A stretch of DNA of 60,000 bases from Cristatella mucedo (GCA_009760855.2 WPIO01000043.1:2882501-2942500); one strand, 5' to 3'. Positions 22,451-33,640 are shown, counted from the stretch's first letter. Numbers and translations: made by a program. The notes: a model not told the origin generated them from the sequence alone.

Positions 22451-22557
22451 ATCCTCACCGGACATGAAAGCGGCATGCTGGGTTTGTAACAACAGGCGTA
22501 AAGACACAAAGAGACACAGACAGAGACAGGCAGAGAAAGAGACAGAGGCAGAGACAC

Positions 22558-22559
<2 letters not shown>

Positions 22560-22604
<45 letters not shown>
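22560..22604 (+). repeat. (GA)n microsatellite
   Basis: Pure GA run inside a longer purine-rich tract (22500-22640). Antisense frames of Leu/Ser repeats across it are artefacts. Confidence 0.9.
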
Positions 22605-22607
<3 letters not shown>

Positions 22608-22644
22608 AAGAGGGAGAGAGACAGATATAGAAGGAAGAGATAAA

Positions 22645-23188
22645 GAGTGACAGGGTGACAAAGGAAGGTAAGTACGCGAAAAATGAAGAGTGTCAGCACA
22701 TAAGCTGTTATCAAAAGTAGAGTCGTATATCGGATGTGAGCGATCACATTTTTAGTATTGCTAGCGAGGTTGCTAGCGCCTTTTCAAACAGCTGTAAAGG
22801 ACCTGCCGCGGGGCATGCGCCTGGCATGCTTGGAGCTCCGGGCTCTACAGAAATGTGAGAATAGGCTTTTTAGTGAGAGCTAAAGGCCTTTTCTGGGCAG
22901 ATTTCAATGAAATCTCATGGACTTTGTGATAGGAGCCTCAAAGTCGAGGCACAGCCAAGCACACAAAATACTATAAAGCTATGCCTCCTTAGACGTGCTT
23001 ATTTGTCACGGTCACTGCATTGCCGTGAGGTCCACTACTAGTCGAAGCCCACCTGACAGCAACTGAACAACGAGGATGCACTTTATGGATCGTCAAAGCG
23101 TTAAAAGATATCTCACCTACTGCACAGTCTGCTACTAGAGCCGATTGGTTACTGCTTCCAAAACTGCTGCTACTGATGTGTGGTGTTT
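22645..23188. other. no gene seen
   Basis: Unique sequence between the purine tract and a LINE-X copy. No motif-bearing frame. Confidence 0.4.
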
Positions 23189-24740
23189 GATAATAATAAT
23201 GCACATGATAATAATGCACTAGGTAAAGCACCCTCGGGGAACCTAATCTCTCTCCCAAGGCGCTTTACGTTTCCTGCAAAGGGAAATGCAATTAAATGGT
23301 GAGTAAAATCATGCTTGATAAACAAACAAAATGAATAACATGGTTAGGAATGATATGCACAGGGTCAGCATGCAAATATGGTTAGTGGCAGCATGCAGTG
23401 TCAGCACACATAAGCATATGAAAGACGAATCGCAGGGACCCACTAAATGCTGTCCTAAATAGGTGTGTTTTAAGTTCTTTTTAAATGTGGTCAAGTCAGG
23501 GGATGTTCTGATGCAAGTTGGGAGGGAGTTCAAGGCTTTGAGAGCATGCTAACTTAATGCACGGTCTCCAAAGGATTTGAGGTTTGTACGAGGTATTTGT
23601 AGACTGTTGGATTCCGAAAAGCGGGTGGTACGATGCTTGGCCTGATGGGGGAGTATATCTGAGAGATAGGCTGGAGCCAAAGAATTGAGTGACCTAAAAG
23701 TGAGCGACCAAAACCTTGAAGTCAATCCATTGCTGTACTGGTAGCCAGTGCAGGTCGGCGAGAAGTGGAGTAATGTGGCAACTGCGACGCTCACGACAGA
23801 CAAGCCTAGCTGCAGAGTTTTGCACCAGCTGCAATCGCCTGATCGCACATGCTGGTAGGCCAGTAAGCAGTGAGTTGCAGAAGTCGAGACGGGATGTCAC
23901 GAATGCATGGACCAACTTGGACGTGGTATCGTTATCCAAACAAGCCCGAATTTTAGCAATGTTATGAAGCTGAAAATAGGCAGATTTGACTGTGGAGCTG
24001 ATATGGTCATCTAACGACAGGTCGCTTTGGAATACGACACCTAGATTTCGAGCTGATTCAACTGGAGATAGGCTGGTAGAGCCAATTTTGAGCTTGAGCC
24101 TTTCCACTTTGTGAATCACACTGGGTTTTCTCATAACTAGTAAGTTAGTTTTATCAACGTTTAGTTTTAGAAAATTTGCTGCCATCCATGTGCAGATGTC
24201 ATCAATACATGCAGCTAGTGAGTTGAGAGAATTTGAGGTGCTCGAAGGCTGGGAGGGATCAAAGCAAAGTTACAACTGAGTGTCATCCGCATAGAAGTGA
24301 AAGCCTAGATCGTGCTTGGCAATCACATCAGCAAGAGTGAGAGTATAAACCGTAAAAAGAACCGGACCCAGCACGGAGCCCTGAGGTACGCCATATTTCA
24401 GAGGTACCTCAGATGATCTTTGTCAATTCACGTCAATACTCTGGAGTCTCCCACTGAGATAGGACCTGAACCACTGCAGAGCAGTGCCAGTGATGCCCAG
24501 GCGAGATGAGAGGCGCTCTAGAAGAACTTTGTGATCGATGGTATCAAAAGCTGTCGAAAGATCTAGCAAAACAAGTAGAGACACTCTACACATGTCTGCA
24601 TTCCTAAATAGATCGTTGTATACCCTAAGCAATGCTGACTCTGTTGAGTGATTAGCTCTATAGCCAGACTGCATCTTACTAGCATGGTGTGAGGTTTCGA
24701 TATATGAGTTCAGCTGGTCAGCAACGACCCGTTTAGATGT
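23189..24740 (-). mobile_element. LINE-X copy, longest in window, 5' truncated
   Basis: Minus-strand LINE-X from the (ATT)n tail through the 3' UTR, the C-terminal extension and the RT palm to just before the MQSGYRANHSTESALLRV block at about 24.67 kb. Motifs: LLDLSTAFDTIDH (24.56 kb), the YADD region near 24.28 kb (with a stop, so the frame is broken), RLDFCNSLLTGLP, HITPLLADLHWLP. The tail carries a small duplication (AATAATGCAC twice). The endonuclease and any ORF1 are absent. Confidence 0.92.
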
Positions 24741-24985
24741 CGTTTGCTATTGGTGTTGTGATGAGCCACTGCCTTCTACTGCTGGCTATTGCTCCTTATG
24801 CTTCTGCTGCTGCTGCTTCTGCCTTCTGATACCTGCTGCTGCCGCAGCTGATGTCTATTGCTGATTGGCATAGGTCGTGGATGGGACTAAGGTGATTATC
24901 AGATCTAGGTGTCCGGTGTTGGTTCTATCTGGCCAGCGTTATTTGTATCAGCTCGACGTTGTGGCACTGTGGGCCTACACAATCT
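24741..24985. other. CTG-rich low-complexity stretch
   Basis: Imperfect CTGCTG/CTTCTG runs at about 24765-24850. No gene. Confidence 0.5.
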
Positions 24986-24989
24986 CTAG

Positions 24990-25125
24990 TGCTCTCTCAT
25001 CTTAGCTGATGGGTACGGTATTTTCACTTTACGACCGAGGTCGTGGGTTCGAGTCCGACCGCAGGCAATCCTACATTGCCTGCTGCTAGCATGAGCCGAT
25101 AGATGCTAGGGTCGTTCTTAAGCTT
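24990..25125 (+). mobile_element. SINE-B-like copy (tRNA-derived)
   Basis: B-box GAGGTCGTGGGTTCGAGTCC at 25037-25056, with a SINE-B-like body (GCAATCCTACATTGCCTGC) after it. The A-box side is poorly kept and the core GGCTCTTCTG is degraded to GGGTCGTTCTT. Confidence 0.5.
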
Positions 25126-25305
25126 CACAACTAGAGCTGCTGAATCAGTCGACGATTTTTTGCTTTCCTTTTACTAGCGGCGGTGCAAACGCTCTGGCTT
25201 TGGCAGGCCATGCAGGTCCTGAAACTGGAAACCAAGGAAATCATCTGTCCAGCAACCATCAAGGTCGACTGCTGCCAATTTGCTTGCTGCTGCTTGCAGA
25301 CTGAG

Positions 25306-25476
25306 CTGTAATAATAATAATCATAATAATATAATTCATTTGTACAGCGATTCATTGAGAACTCAATCTCTGCCCAGGCGCTTCGCATATGCCGCAAGGC
25401 TCTAGCCCACGGCCTCGGCCAGACCTTGATCGGGGCGAGCACGGTAACCGCTGGGCCAAACCGAGCTGTAGGCCAG
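25306..25476 (-). mobile_element. SINE-A copy with (ATT)n tail
   Basis: The clearest SINE-A copy. Minus strand: CGGTTTGGCCCAGCGGTTAC (A-box), GGCCGAGGCCGTGGGCTAG (degraded B-box), GCATATGCGAAGCGCC, CAGAGATTGAGTTCTC, GAATCGCTGTACAAATG and then an (ATT)n tail. The last three elements follow the order and spacing of the LINE-X 3' end. Confidence 0.75.
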
Positions 25477-26156
25477 GAGCTGTAAGTTATGTATAGAGCT
25501 TTCTCCAGATTGCAGACAACCACACGCCAGACACGCCCACGGAGCCAGCGAGACAAGGACAAGCACGCGCATGCGGCTTCTTTTCCAAGACTTCTGCTTT
25601 CTGTTTCTAGATTTGTTTCTGCGTTTTTCGGCTGCGTTGCAGTCGCGCTTTGCCGAGTTTCCATGGAGCCGGGAATCTACCCATCCTCTCTTCCCTCGCA
25701 GTCGCTAGCCCGCGGCCAGATTCCGCTATTGTGTGAACCCTTCGAACTGCCGACAGCGAGCCCTTCAAAGCGCTGACAGCGAGTCCGGTGCACCGCTGAC
25801 AGATCGTTTCTCATTCTACTCGTGCCGTGCTGCCGCTCAGCGTGCTCGCGCCGCTCCATGTAATTTGCCGTCGATCTTATCCGTCATTGGAGGAGGCTCG
25901 GCAGACTTTCCAACTTTCCAATGCCCTACTTCCGGGCTTTGCTACCAAAACTAGTGGAGCCTCGCGTGATTCTACAGCACCGAGTTTTCGGCAGCTCCGT
26001 TTTAAGGTGAACTTCAGGCCCGGGTCAACTTGGAGTTCGTCGCTGGCGACTTTCTATTAATGGAAGAATATTCTCTTTGGCCTGTAGTGATTCCTTAAGG
26101 CTCAGAAATAACGAAGAGATGACTTCATTAACACACCTTTGCCAGAATGTATTAAT
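25477..26156. other. no supported gene
   Basis: Moderately GC-rich sequence with overlapping frames on both strands, none with a domain. A (ATT)n run at about 26155-26172 precedes the LINE-Y copy. Confidence 0.4.
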
Positions 26157-26184
26157 ATTATTATTATTATTAACACGACTTTAA

Positions 26185-28402
26185 CGGAATCTCGTAGCAA
26201 TATGGCATCGGCAGTCGTTAGACATATTCTTAAAAAGCCTGGATTAGACACAGAGGTCCTAGCAAACTATCGCCCAGTTTCCCTTCTTCCGTTCTTATCA
26301 AAGATTCTTGAAAAAATTGTTGCTAAGCAGCTAGCTGAACATATTGAAAATAATGAAATGTCAGAAACATTTCAATCAGGGTTCCAGAGGCCGCATTCTA
26401 ATGAAACTGCTCTCCTCCGTGTTAACAATGACATTCTACGTGGCAACGACGACGGGAATGTCACTGCCCTAGCTCTGCTAGGTCTGTCTGCTGCCTTCGA
26501 CACCATTGATCACGAAGTTCTGCTTGAACGATTGAGAACAACGATCGGTCTGGCAGACGGAGCACTGGCGTGGTTTAAATCATACTTGTCTGATCGTGTT
26601 CAAACCGTGTCGTGTGGGGGTCAGGTCTCAGACATGAGAAGGGTCACCTGTGGAGTCCCTCAAGGGTCTGTACTCGGTCCCTTGCTGTTCTCCATTTATA
26701 CACAACCTCTGGGAAAAGTGATTAAGGCCCATGGAATAAGATATCACTTCTATGCTGACGATACTCAGTTGTATTTGTCATTCGCTTGTCTGTCGTGAGC
26801 GTCGCAGTTGCCACATTACTCCACTTCTCGCCGACCTGCACTGGTTACCAGTGAAGCAACGGATTGACTTCAAGGTTTTGTCGCTCACTTTTAGGTCTCT
26901 TCATTCTATGGCTCCAGCCTATCTTTCAGATACACTAACCCATCAGGCAAAGCATCGTACCACTCGCTTTTCGGAATCCAACAGTCTGGAAATACCTCGT
27001 ACAAACCTTAAATCCTTTGGAGACCGTGCATTTAGCTCGTATGCTCCCACAGCCTGGAACTCCCTCCCGACCTGCATCAGAACATCCCCTGACCTGACCA
27101 CATTTAAAAGAAACTTAAAAACATACCTATTTAGGACAGCATTTAGTGGGTCCTTGTGATTCGTCCTCGATATGCTTATGCGTGCTGACACTGTTCATGC
27201 TGCCACTAACCACATTTGCATGCTGACCCAGTGCATGTAACCCCTAACCATGCTATTCATTTTGTTTGTTTTTCAAGCATGATTTTACTTACTATTCTAT
27301 TGCGTATCACTTTGCAGTAAATGTAAAGCGCCTAGAAAGAGATTAAGTTCTCTGAGGGCGCTTTATCAAGTGCAATATTATTATTATTATTATTATTCAA
27401 ACCGGTTGACTCTGCTGCGGCAACTGAGAAACTGAATGCTCGCCTTGCCGATATTCGATCCTAGATGTCGGAAAACTTCCTGAAATTATATGACGATAAA
27501 ACCGAACTGCTGTTAATAGGACACCCTAAGCGTGTGGCTGGATTAAAAGGCTTTGCTCATCTAATAGGTGATGCTATTGTGCGACCTTCACCACGTGCTC
27601 GAAATTTAGGTGTCGTGTTCGACAGCTGCCTCAATTTCAAAAGCTTCATTCAGAAGACTGCCTCTACAGCTAGCCATCACATCCGATCCCTATCCAAGAT
27701 TAGGAGCTGTCTCCCACAGTGGCTTGTGAAAAATGTGAATAGCTCTCTAGTTCTGTCTCGGCTTGATTATTATAATTCCCTTTTGGCTGGGCTGCCAAAG
27801 AAAGCTATTTTACCACTACAGCGGACTATGAATATGGCTGCAAGTCTGGTCTTCAAGTCCCATTGGTTTGAGCAACTGTCACCTCTGCTGAAAGAGCAAG
27901 GATGGTTGCCGGTTGAGCAAAGGATAAAGAGCAAAGTTCTTACGCTGTCCCACAAGGCCCGCCACGGCTTGTCTCCTTCGTACCTAGCTGAACTGCTGCA
28001 TCAGTTGCAGCCTGTTCGTGCCCTCAGGTCTTGTGTGGAAAATAAACTAGCTGTCCCATTCCTCCGCTTAAAGACGGTTGGCGACAAAAGCTTTAGCTCT
28101 GCAGGTCCCAGACTGTGGAACTCGCTTCCACAATTCTTACGCAATGACAACTACTCTCTTACTGCCGACTATGGCACATCTTTTTCAGCGGTCCTGACCT
28201 GCTACTTCTATGCTACTCACTACCTCAACTGCTCTCATGACTCTGCCATGCTTCCCACTTTCTTTTTGTTGCGTGAGACGAAGTCTGTTGGCCACCGAAT
28301 GCGTACCGAAAGCCGCTTAGGCTGTAAGTGTGCTATAAAAAACTCTCCTGCGTAACACCCACGTGGTCTGTATGACTTTATGGACTTACAGACGGAGATA
28401 CA
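26185..28402 (+). mobile_element. LINE-Y copy carrying a nested LINE-X insertion
   Basis: LINE-Y from the pre-RT region (LKKPGLDTEVLANYRPVSLL) through LGLSAAFDTIDH and YADDTQLYLSF. It is interrupted at 26783 and resumes at about 27395 with AAACCGGTTGACTCTGC, which matches the next bases of the uninterrupted copy at 3.81 kb. The second half is open for 296 codons (27465-28355) and reaches the LINE-Y 3' end. No bases appear lost at the junction. Before the insertion the RT frame was open from about 26139. Confidence 0.93.
26784..27394 (+). mobile_element. LINE-X 3' fragment nested in LINE-Y
   Basis: A 5'-truncated LINE-X copy (start GCTTGTCTGTCGTGAGCG) with complete 3' UTR, hairpin and (ATT)n tail, inserted right after the YADD box of LINE-Y. 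The host sequence reads CATTC before it and ATTC after it, so a short target duplication of at least 4 bp is possible, though it merges with the (ATT)n tail. It has the same orientation as the host. Confidence 0.93.
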
Positions 28403-28724
28403 TCGCTTTTCGAGGCCGTTGGCGAAATATACGACCAGCGAAATCTCTAGTCTCCGCACGTCGTTTTATTAACCGCATGCTTCCTGCCCGCTAAGACAAG
28501 CAGCGACAGTTCATGTTAGCAGGCAACATCGTATGTCACTTCGTTGTTAGTAAGTCTATTATTTACCTTATTTATTATTTATTATTTTATATTATTCAGT
28601 CGATATCAGGAAACTCTTCCGATACCAGAAGAGAAGTGGACCAAGCTCACCAAGCACTGACTCACGTGGTTCTTTGGACGATCTTTGTCCGTTCATATCA
28701 TTGCTCTCCAACTGAGACTGGACT
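28403..28724. other. no gene seen
   Basis: Short unique stretch with an AT-rich centre (28555-28605). Confidence 0.4.
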
Positions 28725-28850
28725 GGAATCATGGTATTGTTGTGCCAGCGATGCCCAGGCGAGATGAGAGACGCTCGAGAACGTCTTGGCGATAAATAAC
28801 CAGAGACACTTTACCCAACTCTGCATTCTTAAGACGGTTGTTTCACACCC
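28725..28850 (-). mobile_element. internal LINE-X fragment
   Basis: GCGATGCCCAGGCGAGATGA matches the minus-strand RT region at 24.49 kb. It continues with AGAGACACTTTACCCAACTC. It has no 3' end, so it is the remnant of a rearranged copy. Confidence 0.6.
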
Positions 28851-29489
28851 GCAGAACGTTCTCCTAGCACTGGCGTGCCTGCTCCCTAAGCTTCACCCAG
28901 CGCTCCAGCAGTCCCCCCGCCCCGCCCCCGTCCCGCCGCAGCCCCCACCCTCAGCAATCCCCGCGTGGTATCCCATTCTTCTTTCTACCTGCCTTCCAGC
29001 TAACCGGCCAGAGCTGGCTCTTCGCTTCCGATGACGAACTGGCGATTGCAAAATACGGATCCCTACTTCACTCACTAGCGCCAGCCTACCTCGCCAAAGC
29101 TTCCACGAACCCATTCTATTGACCTGAGTTCGGTTGTTGCCAGTATTCGAGTAAATAATTAGGCTACATTAATTTAATAAATTATAGCAATTTGTCAATA
29201 TAATTTTGCACCAAGTTGCAGTTTGCTACGCTTGGCAGAGTAAATAAATGCATTCGTCGGCAACCGAGCAACGGTTCCCAAAGATGGAGGTGTGGTCACG
29301 CGACTCTCCGCCTCCTCTCGGATGCCATCCAGCAGAACCTATTTTGGCCCATTCCGTCAACGAAGATCGATCCTCGGCCGATGATGAGCCACCTGGATGT
29401 CTCCTTGACCTGTTGAGGCCAGCCCCTGGCATAGAGACCGCAGGGTAGGCTACCAGAACATGCTTCCAGTTTCACACTTTTCTTAAGTT
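28851..29489. other. no supported gene
   Basis: C-rich patch at 28905-28965, then neutral sequence. Frames on both strands lack motifs. Confidence 0.4.
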
Positions 29490-29870
29490 ACAAGAGCGGT
29501 TTGATGTCGCTGCACGGAGATGGCTATTAAAAACATTGAAATCGCAAGGGCGGCTGAAGATCTTAGAGGGTACTGTTTCGAAAATTATTCGGAAACATCT
29601 GGACCATGGTAGCGCAGAGGCACAGCCGCGATCGGGTCACCCTAAGGAGTAACCTTTCAGAGGGAGGACGGGCCCCTCAATACCACGGCTCTGTTGCACG
29701 AGTCTGCCACAGCTAAAATGCACTGCCAGCGTCTCTGCCAAGTAACCGGAGTGGTCGTAAGCCATAACACAATGAGTAGATGGCTTAAGGAACGGGGACT
29801 GAATGCGCTGGTGGTCAATTGCATGTCATTGTTGACTGTGCAGCGAAAACAGCGAGGATACAAGAGTTTG
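29490..29870 (+). pseudogene. Tc1-like transposase remnant (DNA-binding part)
   Basis: Two adjacent reading frames resemble the paired helix-turn-helix N-terminus of Tc1/mariner transposases. One reads TVSKIIRKHLDHGSAEAQPR then SGHPKE (29569-29648), the typical TVS...GS...PRSGRP pattern, followed by a stop. About 100 bp on, another frame reads LCQVTGVVVSHNTMSRWLKE then RGL, matching the second helix-turn-helix. No catalytic DDE part follows, and a frameshift plus a stop separate the blocks. I did not find terminal inverted repeats. Decayed fragment. Confidence 0.6.
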
Positions 29871-30079
29871 GCTTGCCGATCCCAGCATTGGGCAGCCTCG
29901 GAGAGGTCACTCAAGAGCGACCCAGTCGCGGCAGCGCCTCTGCGCTACAATAGCCCAGAGGTTTCCTAATAACTTTCAAAGTGCCTGGACAGATATTCGA
30001 TACAATCAGGCCACAGTAAAAAAGGCACCTGCACGATTATTACTTATATTTTTTTCTTATCGTTATTATTTTTACCGCC

Positions 30080-30323
30080 CTCCCGCTCAGTGAACATCGA
30101 ACCTTACGCCTTTATACTCCGCGCTCTTCTTCGCTTCCGCTCCCTCGCTCTCATGCAACGGTCATTGGCCGGGCTTTCCCGTTGGAGCGGCGAGAGTTCT
30201 TAATGCGCGCTCGCTCGACTCTATCATGGCGCGAGTTCAAATGTGAAGACCGACTGAACTCGTAGCGTCCGAAAGCCGCGCACCGCTCTCCGCTCGGTCA
30301 GCACGATTCGCCCGAAGCAGCCG

Positions 30324-30364
<41 letters not shown>

Positions 30365-31280
30365 CGCTCTATCCGCGCCGTCGACCTGAACCGCCGTCGC
30401 TGCGAAGAAGCAGACAATGTTGGCCTCGCTTCCGCCTCCGATGGGAATCGCCGGCGCTCCTGCTGCTACTCTCCTTTGACCTTTGTGCCATCGCGGCCGC
30501 CATCGTCCTCCGCTGGCCTGAGCTTCAGCTAGACCAGCTCGATCCGAGCGAAGATCTCATTCGTCGCGTGTGCGTGCGCGCGCGGGAAAGCTGCCCCGCC
30601 GCCGCCTGCGCTTCAAAGGCTTCGCGGGGCTAGCGCGAATCGCCCGGTGAGCCGGCCTACGTGCGAGCGCGCTGCTCGACGACCGCTGGGCTGCGCTCAC
30701 TGCCGTCGGGTTGGTGATTACGTCGTTGCAGCTAGTCGCGCCCGCATTCCGCGATCGACGCCTAGCCGTTGGGGGCGGGGCGGAGAGCCGGGGTTGAGGC
30801 CATCGCAGCGAGACACTTCTTACGCGGATTGAAGCGCTATCGGCGAGTCTCGGCGGCGGCTATGGCGGTCCGAAGGGCAGATAGCCGCGGCACGAGAGAG
30901 CATGCGCGCGCGAGAGAGCTCTCCGCTCGACGAGGACCTCGCGAGCCGCGGCGGCAACGGGTCCCGGCGCAGGATTCAGCAGTGGGTCGCGCGCGGGCGA
31001 AGGCGCGCCGCCATGCGATCGAATTGCGCCGGTAGCACTGGCCTTTGTCCCCACTACCCCACCCCCACCCTCTCACCCGCACCGCCGCCGTCAGAGGCAC
31101 TGGCGGGAGAGTCCGTAAACGACTGGCTGGCCGGCAAGTCGGGTAACTCGTGTCGTCCGGAGGAACTATTAAATGAAAATTGTTGCGAGACATGACGGGA
31201 CAGGCTGGCGCGCGACAGGTAATCTTGGCGCCTGTCGGCAGGGTCCGCAAGTAAACGTCCAGTCGCTAGTGAACTCATGG
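30080..31280 (+). promoter_or_regulatory. CpG-rich island, probable promoter
   Basis: About 1.2 kb of CpG-dense, GC-rich sequence in otherwise AT-leaning DNA. It contains an inverted CCAAT box (GGTCATTGGCC, 30161-30169), a (GCC)n run at 30323-30363 and many CG dinucleotides. The same GGTCATTGG string occurs in the CpG region before the CARD-LRR gene (41168-41175). The direction is inferred from the donor site at 30646. Overlapping open frames on both strands are composition artefacts. Confidence 0.5.
30250..30646 (+). other. candidate untranslated first exon
   Basis: Between the CCAAT box and a good donor (CCCG|GTGAGC at 30646/30647) there is no long frame. The only ATG opens a 20-codon uORF (30417-30479, MLASLPPPMG...). 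That is the usual look of a 5' UTR exon containing a (GCC)n repeat. The gene it would belong to is not established. The nearest plus-strand coding exon is at 41506. Confidence 0.35.
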
Positions 31281-31400
31281 CGGCAGCTCCAGCTCGAGAG
31301 AGGTGGCGATATTTAGCGAGCCCTGCGTTTCTCTGGCCCTCCCTAGATGGAAGCCGTCCTCATTCCGGATACTAAAAGAAACCGAATGGATCCGCTTACC

Positions 31401-31776
31401 CTCGTATGCTCCCAAAGCCTGGAACTCCCTCCCGACCTGCGTCACAACATCCCCTGACCTGACCACATTTAAAAGAAACTTAAAAACACACCTATTTAGG
31501 ACAGCATTTAGTGGGTACCTGTGATTCGTCTTTGATGTGCCTATGCGTGCTGACACTGTGCATGCTGCCACTAACCACATTTGCATGCTGACCCTGTGCA
31601 TGTCACCCCTAACCATATTATTCATTTTGTTTGTCTTTCAAGCATGGTTTTACTTACTATTCTATCGCATATCACTTTGCAGCAAATGTAAAGCGCCTAG
31701 AAAGAGATTAAGTTCTCTGAGGGCGCTTTATCAAGTGCAATATTATTATTATTATTATTTTTATTATTATTATTAC
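31401..31776 (+). mobile_element. LINE-X 3' fragment
   Basis: Starts at CTCGTATGCTCCCAAAGCC, keeps the C-terminal WNSLPTCVTTSPDLTTFKR block, and ends in the hairpin and (ATT)n. Well conserved, so a fairly recent insertion at the edge of the CpG island. Confidence 0.93.
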
Positions 31777-32084
31777 CCTGGGCGCGCCACGCCCCTCGAT
31801 TAGGAACTACGAGCTAGGGCAGGTAGCTTTTTAACTGAAGACGGCTTATGAAATAGCCGCGACAAATTTATGCTCAGGAATGACACGATACTTAATTCTG
31901 TAATGAAATTTGCATACGACCTATGACCTGGCCGTTATATGAATGTGAGACCTGGACCTCGACGTCGCTCCCTTTGAGCGTCTGCTGTCTGCCTTCAGTC
32001 GGTGAGTCATTGCAAGCATTGCGTTCCGAGGCAGCCCAGCGACGTGCCCCTACAGGGAGCCACGCCGTCTCCTTTGTTTTTCAT
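31777..32084. other. no gene seen
   Basis: Unique sequence. A donor-like CAGTCG|GTGAGT at 32000-32005 has no convincing frame upstream of it. Confidence 0.4.
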
Positions 32085-32490
32085 CTTAATAATAATACTA
32101 AAACAGTAGTAACGATACATTTGTAATTGAGCCCTCAGATAACTTCATCTTTTTCTAGGCACTTACATACGCTGTAAAGGAAGCATGATATAATCGTAAG
32201 TAACATGCACAATGTCGACAAGCATAACATGGCAACACAAATAGTGTGAACATGTATATATGGCAAGTGGTAACATTGTTTTAGCACGCAGATACAGTGG
32301 AGAATTTACAAGAACTCGGCAGATGCTCTGAGAAACAAATTTGTGTAAGCTTCTTTTTGAAGGTCTCAAGTCAGGGGATGTCGCGACGTTTGTCCTGTGT
32401 GAGTTTCAGTATTTGGAAGAATGCTTACTAAAGGCAGAGTCTTTAAAGGATTTGAGGTTGGTTCGAGACACAGCTAACCGACTTCGTTCA
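32085..32490 (-). mobile_element. LINE-X-like 3' fragment, diverged
   Basis: Minus-strand tail (AATAATAATAC), degraded hairpin, 3' UTR with GCATAACATGGC..., and the KSFKDSAF-like coding block near 32440. Many substitutions. Confidence 0.75.
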
Positions 32491-32493
32491 GAA

Positions 32494-32606
32494 GAGAGAG
32501 AGAGAGAGAGAGAGCAGTAAGATGCCCGGCCCGATTGGAAGTAGCTCTGACAGCTTAGGCTGATGATGATGATTATTATGATGATGATGGTGATGATGAT
32601 CATGAT
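32494..32606 (+). repeat. (GA)n and (GAT)n microsatellites
   Basis: A GA run at 32494-32516 and GAT/ATG repeats at 32561-32606 lie between two LINE-X-like fragments. The GAT run takes the place of the usual (AAT)n tail of the next fragment. Confidence 0.85.
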
Positions 32607-32845
32607 GATGACGTACTTGTTACTCCACCCTTCGAGAACTTCGTCTCTTTCTAGGCCCTTTACATTTGCTGCAAAGGAAGCACGATCGAATGGTTAGTGG
32701 TAGCGTGCTCAATGACAACAAGAATAACACGGTTAGGGGTGACATCCACAGTGCAGCATGCAAGTATCGTTAGTGGCAGAGCGATCAGTGTCGGCATCCT
32801 TAAGCACACCAAGGACGAATCACGTGGACCCTCTAAATGCTCTGA
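32607..32845 (-). mobile_element. LINE-X-like 3' tail
   Basis: Minus strand: degraded hairpin (CCTTCGAGAACTTCGTCTC), GCATGATCGAATGGTTAGTGG-like block (here GCACGATCGAATGG), and the 3' UTR up to GACGAATCACGTGGACCCTC. Confidence 0.8.
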
Positions 32846-33082
32846 TACTCGAGAAATAGAATGAAGAGACATCAAAGTGAATGACGAACTCTGACACTAA
32901 TAGGATTAAGTATTAAGTAAAGTAAATTCGACTCAGCTTATAAGAATACGCTCGGGCGGGCAAATGGCCATATTTATAGGCGGAGTATTTCCTTATGTGG
33001 AGAGAGACTATAGCTAGAATAAATCTGGGAGGCGGAACTGCTATTCTTGTAAGCGAAGTATTCCTACATCCGATATTCTTGT
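32846..33082. other. no gene seen
   Basis: Unique sequence between two LINE-X tails. Confidence 0.4.
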
Positions 33083-33257
33083 ACTGACCCAGTGCATGTA
33101 ACCCCTAACCATGTTATTCATTTTGTTTGTTTTTCAAGCATGATTTTACTTACTATTCTATTGCGTATCACTTTGCAGCAAATGTAAAGCGCCTAGAAAG
33201 AGATTAAGTTCTCTGAGGGCGCTTTATCAAGTGCAATATTATTATTATTATTATTAT
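33083..33257 (+). mobile_element. LINE-X 3' tail
   Basis: Only the last ~175 bp: CTGACCCAGTGCATGTAACC to the hairpin and (ATT)n. Almost identical to the tails at 0.56-0.73 kb and 27.2-27.4 kb, including the AGTGCATGTAACC variant, so these belong to one subfamily. Confidence 0.93.
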
Positions 33258-33261
33258 GGAG

Positions 33262-33420
33262 TCGACTGTATAATTTATTTGTATAGCGCCCTAATAAACT
33301 GTATCTTTATTCAGGCGATTTATACATGCCGCGGGGCTCGAACCTAATAACCTCGGTCATCAAATGCGTTCTCCTTGACCTTGGTTCGAGGCTAACACCT
33401 TAACCACTGTGCCAAGCCAG
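33262..33420 (-). mobile_element. SINE-A copy (tRNA-derived)
   Basis: Minus strand: CTGGCTTGGCACAGTGGTTA (A-box), GACCGAGGTTATTAGGTTCG (B-box), GGCATGTATAAATCGCCTGA, then AGGGCGCTATACAAATAAAT. It directly follows a LINE-X tail and adjoins an internal LINE-X fragment. Confidence 0.7.
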
Positions 33421-33640
33421 GGTGGCATGAAAGACAGGCCTAGCGGAAATGTTTGCACCAACCATAGGTGCTTTACTGCACAGGCTGGAAGACCTTCAAG
33501 CAGTGAGTTGCAGAAGTCGAGATAGGATGTGGCAAATGCATGGACCAACTTGGATGCGGTATCCTCGTCTAAGCAGGCCCGAATCCTTGCTACGCTACGT
33601 AGGTAGCTTAAAGTAGGCAGACTTGACTGCCCTCGAGAAG
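33421..33640 (-). mobile_element. internal LINE-X fragment
   Basis: Minus strand matches the RLDFCNSLL...GLPACA region: TGCAGAAGTCGAGATAGGAT and GCATGGACCAACTTGGATGC. It lacks a 3' end. Confidence 0.75.
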
